Assembly: GCA_900321055.1 (NCBI GenBank)
Contig: ONUQ01000174.1
Span: 1-12,811, forward strand
Length of the DNA: 12,811 nt
Direction: 5' to 3'
Source of the DNA: an uncultured Elusimicrobia bacterium
GTDB taxonomy: Bacteria > Elusimicrobiota > Endomicrobiia > Endomicrobiales > Endomicrobiaceae
Shown here: positions 7,660 through 12,811 of the stretch, one piece after another
Layout of the letters: each line of letters begins with the position of its first letter
How positions within the stretch are numbered: position 1 is the stretch's first letter
Made by a program: the position numbers and the translations under genes
Notes under the pieces: generated by a model
What the model was told of the DNA's origin: nothing
The model's database searches: none
What the model saw: the letters and a program-made list of their open reading frames with translations, nothing else

Positions 7660-7696
7660 TGTTGATTTTACAAAAATTATAAGCATAAAATCAACA
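7660..7696 (-). promoter_or_regulatory. Perfect 11-bp inverted repeat around a TATAAT box upstream of the 152-aa gene
   Basis: Arms TGTTGATTTTA (7660-7670) and TAAAATCAACA (7686-7696) are exact reverse complements with a 15-base centre. That centre carries TATAAT on the minus strand (7676-7681), about 85 bases before the 152-aa gene. No convincing -35 lies 17 bases upstream; that position is covered by a CA/TG dinucleotide tract (about 7692-7704). The arrangement fits a repressor or activator operator over the promoter of the 152-aa/64-aa/smc run. The rest of the 211-base gap (7592-7802) shows only AT-rich sequence and no GC-rich terminator for argS. The repeat is seen directly; its role is inferred. 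Confidence 0.45.
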
Positions 7697-7802
7697 CACA
7701 CACATAAAAGTTCTTTTTAATTAAATATTTAAATAAAACTAACAACAAAAAACAGTACCGGTTTAGTTACACTAAAAACATATAATATAATTCATTTGAT
7801 TT

Positions 7803-9443
7803 TTACATCTTAGATGGAGAAGAAACTCCAAGTAAACTCAAACCTAATGTAATTATTGTTGATACCGCTTTTAACAATTGTATTCTTGCTTTTTCAAGCT
7901 CTTTATTTTCCTGTAAAACTTTACATTTTTCATAAAATCTGTGATATACATCAGCAGTTTCAATTAAATATGTCGTTAAATGATGCGGACTCTTTGTTTT
8001 GGCACATATCAACAAAATATCTTCTAATGATATTAACTTTTTTATTAAATCTTTTTCTTCTTTTGTATTTAGCAAACTTAAATTTGCACCTGAAGAATCT
8101 TCTTTATAATCTCTTAATATTGATTGACATCTTGCATTTACATACTGAACATAAAACACAGGATTTTCACTTGTTTGTTTTTTTGCAAGTTCCAAATCAA
8201 AATCCAATTGAGAATCCGAAGCTCTTAAAAGAAAGAAAAATCTGCAAGCATCTGTTCCAACCTCGTCTAACACATCTTTAAGAGTTACAAAATCTCCGCT
8301 TCTTGTTGACATTGCAACAGGTTGTCCGTTTCTAACCAAACTTACAAGCTGATAAAGTATAACTTTTAAAGCATCTTTTTTTTGACCAAGCATCTGAATT
8401 GCTGCCTGAATTCTTGCAACATATCCATGATGATCTGCTCCCCACAAATTTATAACTTGTGCGAAATTTCTTTCATATTTATTTTTATGATATGCCACAT
8501 CTGAAGCCAAATATGTATATCTTCCGTCGGTTCTTTTTAAAACTCTGTCTTTATCATCACCATAATCGGTAGATTTAAGCCATAATACTCCATCTTGTTC
8601 AAAAGCATTACCTTTATCCAATAAATATTTACAAACTTTATCTACTTCCGTTTCTCCGTTTTCATCTTTATCAACTGCAATTTTTGATTCCGAAAACCAA
8701 CTGTCAAAATCTACTCTAAATTGTTGTAAATCTTTTTTTATCGTTTCTAAAATTCTTGTATGAGATTCTTTTTTAAAATCTATATCTTCAAAATTTTTCC
8801 CTTCATTTATTAAATCTTGAGCAATATCTTTTATATATTCTCCCTTATAACCGTCATCCAAAAACGGAATGTCTTCCCCTTTTAATTGTCTGTATCTTGT
8901 TTTTACAGATTCTCCCAAAACATTCATCTGATTACCTACATCGTTAAGATAATATTCTTTAACTACATTGTATCCTAAATGTTTTAATATTCTTGAAATA
9001 GAATCACCGATTGCCGCACCTCTGCCATGACCTATATGTAAAGGACCTGTAGGATTTGCGGAAACAAACTCTACCATTATTTTATCCTGTTTAATGTTTT
9101 CCTGTTTTGCATAATTTTCTTTTTTATCTAAAATTTTGTTTAGTTCCCCTTGCAAATATTCATCCGTAAAATGTAAATTTATAAACCCTGCTCCTGCAAT
9201 TTCAGCCAGTTTTATTATATTAGAGAAATCTTTTTTAATTATCTCTATAAGTTCTTGTGCTATTATTCTCGGATTTGTTCTCATTTTTTTTGCAATAATC
9301 ATTGCAGCATTTAATGCTAAATCCGCATTTATATTTTTTGGAGGAATTTCTACGACAAATTTTATTTCTTCTTCTATTCCTTTAGATTTTGCAAAATCGT
9401 CTATTGTATTTTTTAATTGTTCTTCAAAATTAAATTTTAACAT
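7803..9443 (-). CDS. argS: Arginyl-tRNA synthetase
   Basis: Class I aminoacyl-tRNA synthetase that charges tRNA-Arg in the cytoplasm. The 546-aa length is normal. The N-terminal additional domain (tRNA D-loop recognition) covers about 1-100, with AGAGFINLHF near 83-92. The catalytic HIGH motif is in SANPTGPLHIGHGRG at 128-142. The KMSKS position holds MSTRSG near 376-381, as is usual in ArgS, which often lacks the second canonical lysine. The DALR anticodon-binding domain begins near EVGTDACRFFFLLRASDSQL and the protein ends with GVSSPSKM, the standard ArgS ending (GVxxPxxM). The ATG at 9443 follows an AAGGAAAA ribosome binding site. The gene is intact. Confidence 0.97.
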   Translation of the reverse strand: MLKFNFEEQLKNTIDDFAKSKGIEEEIKFVVEIPPKNINADLALNAAMIIAKKMRTNPRIIAQELIEIIKKDFSNIIKLAEIAGAGFINLHFTDEYLQGELNKILDKKENYAKQENIKQDKIMVEFVSANPTGPLHIGHGRGAAIGDSISRILKHLGYNVVKEYYLNDVGNQMNVLGESVKTRYRQLKGEDIPFLDDGYKGEYIKDIAQDLINEGKNFEDIDFKKESHTRILETIKKDLQQFRVDFDSWFSESKIAVDKDENGETEVDKVCKYLLDKGNAFEQDGVLWLKSTDYGDDKDRVLKRTDGRYTYLASDVAYHKNKYERNFAQVINLWGADHHGYVARIQAAIQMLGQKKDALKVILYQLVSLVRNGQPVAMSTRSGDFVTLKDVLDEVGTDACRFFFLLRASDSQLDFDLELAKKQTSENPVFYVQYVNARCQSILRDYKEDSSGANLSLLNTKEEKDLIKKLISLEDILLICAKTKSPHHLTTYLIETADVYHRFYEKCKVLQENKELEKARIQLLKAVSTIITLGLSLLGVSSPSKM

Positions 9444-9652
9444 TTTGTGTTTTCCTTAAATTATTTCCGTATTTTAAGTACTGATTATATAATTTTAAAA
9501 TTGTTTCTGCTACATTGTCGGCTATTGAATGTATTGCCATAATTCTTACAATGTCTAAAAGGTTTACCGAACATATCTAAAAATGTTATTTTTTTATAAT
9601 CTTGTAAAGATTGTTCAATATTTTTTTTATTACTTATAGAAAGGACTATTTT
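9430..9652 (-). pseudogene. Possible decayed reading frame between the nitroreductase and argS
   Basis: The 228-base gap holds two overlapping frames on the minus strand that look more like protein than their AT content requires. One runs 9652-9485 without a start at its upstream end and contains the segments NKKNIEQSLQDYKKITFLD and MFGKP. The other is an ATG frame at 9540-9430 of 36 aa (MAIHSIADNVAETILKLYNQ at its start) that overlaps the argS start by 14 bases. Removing one base near 9570 would join them into one product of about 70 residues, as expected for the end of a gene broken by frameshift and deletion. I cannot assign a family. The alternative is that the 36-aa frame is a real small or leader peptide, or that both are chance. 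Confidence 0.3.
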
Positions 9653-9671
9653 TTAATATTTCAATAAACTA

Positions 9672-10169
9672 CTAAAATTTTTCATATTTTATTTTTGTTT
9701 CATCCCATCTGTTCTTTACTTTTTTATCTTCGTTTGATTTTCCTATAACTATCAAAGAAAACGGAATAATATTGTGTGGCAAATTGAAAAGTTTTGCTAT
9801 ACCTTCTTGCCTTTCTGTATTTGTTGCAACACCGCACCATACCGAGCCATACCCTTTTGCTGTCGCTGCAAGTAATATATTTTGTGTTGCCGCAGCACAA
9901 TCCTGTTGCCAATAATTTTTATATTGTTTTTCAATATCAGCTAAAACCAATATTGCTACCGGTGCGGATTTTAACATTTGTGCAGCCGCATGTATTTCCA
10001 TTATTTTTTTATGAGTTTCTTTATTTTTCACTACCAAAAAAGACCATTCTTGTGCATTGCATGCTGTCGGTGCCGACATACCTGCATTTAAAATATAATC
10101 TAAATCCTGTTGCGGAATATCATCACTTTTATAATTTCTGCAACTTACTCTATCAAATAATATATCCAT
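9672..10169 (-). CDS. Nitroreductase-family FMN oxidoreductase
   Basis: A 165-aa member of the small nitroreductase family, flavoenzymes that use NAD(P)H to reduce nitro compounds, quinones or flavins; the true substrate is not shown by sequence. The N-terminal RVSCRNYKSDDIP (7-19) carries the FMN-phosphate binding arginines, SAPTACNAQEWSFLVV (32-47) is the conserved 'APSaxNxQpw' block, DCAAATQNILLAATAKGYGS (89-108) is the dimer helix with the glycine turn, and the end NRWDETKIKYEKF is typical of the family. A perfect AGGAGG precedes the ATG at 10169. It lies 101 bases after mnmE. Small size and lack of any extra domain fit a stand-alone FMN dimer. Confidence 0.88.
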   Translation of the reverse strand: MDILFDRVSCRNYKSDDIPQQDLDYILNAGMSAPTACNAQEWSFLVVKNKETHKKIMEIHAAAQMLKSAPVAILVLADIEKQYKNYWQQDCAAATQNILLAATAKGYGSVWCGVATNTERQEGIAKLFNLPHNIIPFSLIVIGKSNEDKKVKNRWDETKIKYEKF

Positions 10170-10270
10170 TTTTTCCTCCTAAAAAAAAACACTAAATTTT
10201 TTTAATATGCTACTTAAGAATTTTATATACTTTTTTATACATCAATCATATATAAAAACGGTTACTTTTT

Positions 10271-11662
10271 TTATTTCCCTACACAAAACTTTGAAAACAC
10301 CGTATGCAAAACATCTTCTTTAACATCACAACCTAAAATTTCATTAAAAAAAACTAATACATTTTGAGTTTCAAAAGAAACTATTTCGTCACTATCACCT
10401 TTATCAATGAGATTATAAATTTTTCTTAAATTCTGTTGTGCTTTACATAACAAACTGTATTGTCTTGTATTTAAAAGAATTTTGCTGTTTGCTTCAATAT
10501 CTTTTATATTAAGTATTTCAAAAATTTTATTTAAAATATTTTCTATCGATGTTTTGTTTACGGTTGAAAACTTTATCATTGTATCAGAAACAAAAATATT
10601 ATTTAAATTTTCTTTAGAAATTTTTGGCTCTAAATCCGTTTTATTTAAAACAACAATAGTTTTGTCTTTCTTGTTTTTCAATAAATCTGCAATTTGTTTA
10701 TCATTATCATCTAAATTAATATTTGAATCTATAACCCACAAAATTATATCTGCAATATCCATTGAAGATTTTGCTCTATCTTGCCCGATTTTTTCTATTG
10801 TATTATTTGTATGATATCTTATACCGGCGGTATCTATTATTGTTACAGGTACTCCATTATATTCTACTGTTTCTTCTATGGTATCTGTTGTTGTTCCCGC
10901 AATATCCGTTACAATTGCACGATTATAACCTAAAATAGAATTTAATATTGACGATTTTCCGGCATTAGGTTTTCCGACAATTGAAATTTTTATTCCATTG
11001 ACAATGAACTTACTTAAAGAATAAGAAGAAATCAAAGTATCAATGTTAGAAATTATTTTTTGCATACTTTCTTTTTTCTGTTCTCTGGTTAAAAAATCTA
11101 TATCTTCTTCAGGATAATCTAATGACACTTCAAGGTAAGCAAATAGTGTAGTTAAATCTTGTTTAATTTGTTTGATTTGATTAGACAAAGAACCCTGCAA
11201 AGAATTTAATGCAAGTTCCGTAGCTTTTGAACTACTGCTATTTATTAAATCATTTACGGCTTCCGCTTCGGATAAATCCATTTTGCCGTTAATGAAAGCT
11301 CTATATGTAAACTCACCTCTGTCTGCCGGTCTAATATTTTTTGATAACAAAAGTTCTATTATTTGTTGAACAATTAAAGGGTTTCCATGTGTAGAAATCT
11401 CTACCGTATCTTCACCGGTATATGTGTGAGGTCCTTTCATATAATATAAAATTACTTCATCTAATTTTTTTTGATTATTACAAATATACCCGTGAAGAAC
11501 TTTTTTATCTTCAAGTTCTATATGTTTAAAATTTTTTGTTTTAAAAACAGAGGACACAACCTCTTTTGATAAGTTCCCGCTTATCCTGATAACGGCTAAA
11601 GCCGATTTAATATTGCCTGTAGCAAGGGCTACAATGGTATCTTCCTGTTTAAATAAATTCAT
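10271..11662 (-). CDS. mnmE: tRNA modification GTPase MnmE
   Basis: MnmE, with MnmG, places the carboxymethylaminomethyl (or related) group on C5 of wobble uridine in certain tRNAs. The 463-aa protein is full length: a folate-binding N-terminal domain (DTIVALATG at 8-16, GPHTYTGEDTVEISTHG at 77-93, RPADRGEFTYRAFINGKMDL at 111-130), a helical domain, and an inserted G domain with G1 GKPNAGKSS at 230-238, switch I AGTTTDTIEE at 255-264, G3 DTAGIR at 277-282 and G4 NKTD near 341-344. It ends in FCVGK, the C-terminal C(I/V/L)GK motif whose cysteine is needed for activity. The ATG at 11662 lacks a strong ribosome binding site. mnmG is not in the window. Confidence 0.97.
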   Translation of the reverse strand: MNLFKQEDTIVALATGNIKSALAVIRISGNLSKEVVSSVFKTKNFKHIELEDKKVLHGYICNNQKKLDEVILYYMKGPHTYTGEDTVEISTHGNPLIVQQIIELLLSKNIRPADRGEFTYRAFINGKMDLSEAEAVNDLINSSSSKATELALNSLQGSLSNQIKQIKQDLTTLFAYLEVSLDYPEEDIDFLTREQKKESMQKIISNIDTLISSYSLSKFIVNGIKISIVGKPNAGKSSILNSILGYNRAIVTDIAGTTTDTIEETVEYNGVPVTIIDTAGIRYHTNNTIEKIGQDRAKSSMDIADIILWVIDSNINLDDNDKQIADLLKNKKDKTIVVLNKTDLEPKISKENLNNIFVSDTMIKFSTVNKTSIENILNKIFEILNIKDIEANSKILLNTRQYSLLCKAQQNLRKIYNLIDKGDSDEIVSFETQNVLVFFNEILGCDVKEDVLHTVFSKFCVGK

Positions 11663-11696
11663 TTTATATATTTCTTTTTATTTTAATTTAGCTATT

Positions 11697-11705
11697 ATTA
11701 TACCA
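11697..11705 (-). promoter_or_regulatory. Extended -10 promoter of mnmE
   Basis: On the minus strand TGGTATAAT (extended -10 TGn plus perfect TATAAT) lies about 35 bases before the mnmE ATG, giving a short leader. The -35 region is poor, as is normal for extended -10 promoters. It lies in the 132-base gap between mnmE and the plus-strand region; no second promoter for the plus strand is convincing there. Confidence 0.5.
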
Positions 11706-11794
11706 AAATATTATTATTCACTGAAATTTAAAAATTTATGTATATTTCCTACCATAATAAATATTAAATTTAAGTAAATATGCTATAGTCCATA

Positions 11795-12153
11795 ATGACT
11801 ATTCATAACTTTGTAATAACATCTTACTACGGACTTATAGACGGATTATGCAAAGAAGAATTTTTTAATTGTGTAAGCAAAACGAGAAACAGGGAGCTAA
11901 TGAGAGTATTTATAAATTTGGAACTTGTTGAACAGCTTGGTTCGGATATGACAAGAATATTAAGAACAAACGATACATCCATATTTAACTTTATGGAACA
12001 CTTTATGCAGGTTACTTTCTGCTTTACTAAGAGTTTTGAAAAAAAGCTAATAATAAAACAGCAACAAGTAGTGATAAAAGTATAGAACTTATCAAAAACA
12101 ATCCTAAAATAACCACAAAGAAAATGGCAGAAAGTTTATTGACTGATAAGTAA
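11795..12153 (+). pseudogene. Truncated and frameshifted AlbA/HATPase_c_4-type ATP-binding regulator
   Basis: The first frame (11795-12085) translates to the C-terminal half of the putative DNA-binding/ATP-binding proteins with an AlbA_2 N-terminus and HATPase_c_4 domain. It shows VITSYYGLIDGLCKEEFF, then RNRELMRVFINLELVEQLGS and MTRILR, then FMEHFMQVTF, which match that family's 'ITSYGGLPEGLS...RNxELMRVFxxLxLVEQLGSGMxRIL' pattern. The AlbA_2 part is absent, and no ribosome binding site precedes the ATG, so the 5' part has been lost. After an A7 run at 12039-12045 the reading continues in another frame to 12153 as SIELIKNNPKITTKKMAESL, the winged-helix linker typical of the same proteins, then stops early. 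One added A would restore the frame. It is a remnant, not an active gene. Confidence 0.7.
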
Positions 12154-12171
12154 AAATTTTATACCATTTAC

Positions 12172-12179
12172 AAGGAGGT
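12172..12179 (+). promoter_or_regulatory. Strong ribosome binding site of the zinc-ribbon gene
   Basis: AAGGAGGT lies 9 bases before the ATG at 12189. This near-perfect Shine-Dalgarno fixes the start and shows that the broken gene downstream was once expressed. Confidence 0.75.
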
Positions 12180-12188
12180 AAAATAATT

Positions 12189-12633
12189 ATGGATAAATGT
12201 CCTATATGTAATGAAGAATTACCTGTGCAGTTTGATAAACACAAAGAATTTTACGAATTTTACAATTGTAAACTATGTGGATGTTTTGGATTGCATTTGG
12301 ATACTTCTCATTGGGAAAAACAACCTTTTTTTCCAGAAGAGAACGGAAATTTAAATACTCTAAGAACATTAGCTATAATTAGAAAAAAAATATATTTACA
12401 TAATTTATACAACAAAAACATTTCTTAATAGATTCAGAAATGTTAAATGATATAATAGCCACAAAATTCCCAACTCCAGTAGAACAAATTAACAACTTTA
12501 TTTTATTCTTAGGGATAATACACAAAATGCAGGAAATACACTTAGTATAGATTTTGCTAAAGCTAAAGAGATTAAAAACAATAAAGCTAAATTGTTTTCT
12601 TATGTTCCATTTATAAATAAGGTAGTTCTATAA
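12189..12633 (+). pseudogene. C4 zinc-ribbon protein, broken by two frameshifts
   Basis: The ATG frame (12189-12428) begins MDKCPICNEELP and has CxxC pairs at Cys4/Cys7 and Cys27/Cys30, a zinc ribbon. It stops at 79 aa, but protein-like sequence goes on in the next frame (12419-12550: DSEMLNDIIATKFPTPVEQI, NNFILFLG) and then the third (12514-12633: DNTQNAGNTLSIDFAKAKEI). Adding one A to the A5 run at 12414-12418 and one G to the GGG at 12512-12514 gives a single product of about 148 aa. The N-terminal ribbon followed by a 'P.P.EQ..NFI.FLG' helix recalls small zinc-ribbon proteins found in mobile and defence regions, but I cannot name the family with certainty. The 79-aa frame might still make a stable ribbon peptide. 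Confidence 0.6.
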
Positions 12634-12811
12634 AAGAGATAGAAGTTTTTCATATAATATTAAAGAACAAAAAAATTAATGAGAAACTATTACAAACAAT
12701 AGATAAAGCTATACCGTATTACATTTTGTTTGTTTTAGAATATGAAAATAAATTTAAGTTATGTTTAGGTTATAAAGAAAAAACTATAGATAATACTATA
12801 AACAAAACAAA
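12621..12811 (+). pseudogene. C-terminal part of a DUF4391-like protein (no start; runs off right edge)
   Basis: An open frame from 12621 to the window end has no start codon and follows a stop at 12618-12620. Its product, with IKEIEVFHIILKNK and then LLQTIDKAIPYYILFVLEYE and a GYKEK segment, resembles the C-terminal half of DUF4391 proteins, which have an 'EI.vf.i.lk' strand and an 'IdKaIPyp.lF' motif. The normal N-terminal half, about 100 residues or more, is missing unless it was replaced. Adding one G to the GG at 12621-12622 would fuse this frame to the end of the zinc-ribbon remnant, so the two may be one broken or chimeric gene. By family association, DUF4391 genes lie next to DNA methyltransferases and helicases of restriction systems; none is in view. 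Because the rest is cut off, the C-terminus could be intact. Confidence 0.45.

Noticed and set aside
7427..7682. Two Phe-rich plus-strand frames that look like membrane peptides
   Set aside because: They are the complement of the Lys-rich N-terminus of the 152-aa protein.
7692..7704. CA dinucleotide run as a phase-variation tract
   Set aside because: It is only a few units long and not inside a coding sequence; too short to argue for slippage control.
7721..7732. Palindrome TTAAATATTTAA in the argS downstream gap
   Set aside because: A short AT-only palindrome is common at this base composition; it has neither a stable stem nor a U-run that would make it a terminator.
9724..9912. 62-aa minus-strand frame inside the nitroreductase gene
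   Set aside because: It overlaps a well-matched nitroreductase frame on the same strand and has no features of its own.
11781..11797. TGCTATAGT resembling an extended -10 just before the plus-strand remnant
   Set aside because: It ends only five bases before the ATG, with no ribosome binding site, and the gene is truncated, so it is probably chance in AT-rich DNA.

Overview
The window is very AT-rich, low-GC bacterial DNA. It contains about 11.7 kb of tightly packed chromosomal genes, all on the minus strand, followed by about 1 kb of broken accessory genes on the plus strand. A lipid-A-type (LpxL/HtrB family) acyltransferase points to a Gram-negative envelope. A DUF362/ferredoxin protein suits an anaerobic or fermentative life. 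The order hpf-ptsN-hprK with a long-form HPF suggests a regulatory phosphotransferase (PTS) branch. My best guess is a host-associated or gut anaerobe from a deep Gram-negative lineage, such as an Elusimicrobiota/Endomicrobium-like bacterium, but this is a low-confidence inference from gene content and base composition.

In transcription order (right to left), mnmE (tRNA wobble-uridine modification) starts the minus-strand block from an extended -10 promoter. A small nitroreductase follows, then argS. The gap between those two holds what looks like a decayed or very small reading frame. Next is a run of five genes: a Lys-rich secreted or surface-like protein of 152 aa with a beta-sandwich-like C-terminus; a 64-aa single-pass membrane protein joined to it by a TAATG overlap; the chromosome-condensation ATPase smc; a DUF362 protein with two [4Fe-4S] motifs; and the LpxL-like acyltransferase, whose start overlaps the previous gene by 14 bases. 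A clear -35/-10 promoter then drives hpf, ptsN and hprK. The hprK start was found by reading the first 207 bases on the minus strand; it runs off the left edge.

From 11,795 to the right edge the strand switches and none of the coding sequence is intact. It holds the C-terminal piece of an AlbA/HATPase_c_4-type ATP-binding regulator with a frameshift, a C4 zinc-ribbon gene with a strong ribosome binding site and two frameshifts, and the C-terminal part of a DUF4391-like protein. DUF4391 proteins are usually found beside DNA methyltransferases and helicases of restriction systems, so the right edge probably enters a decaying defence or mobile region. The three internal frameshifts, and possibly the junction to the DUF4391 piece, can each be repaired by adding one base to a short homopolymer. 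The long core genes next door are unbroken, which argues for real gene decay over general sequencing error, though raw reads would be needed to be sure.

No rRNA, tRNA, CRISPR array, insertion sequence or GC-rich rho-independent terminator was seen. I see no complete novel system. The best candidate for undescribed biology is the 152-aa/64-aa pair upstream of smc.
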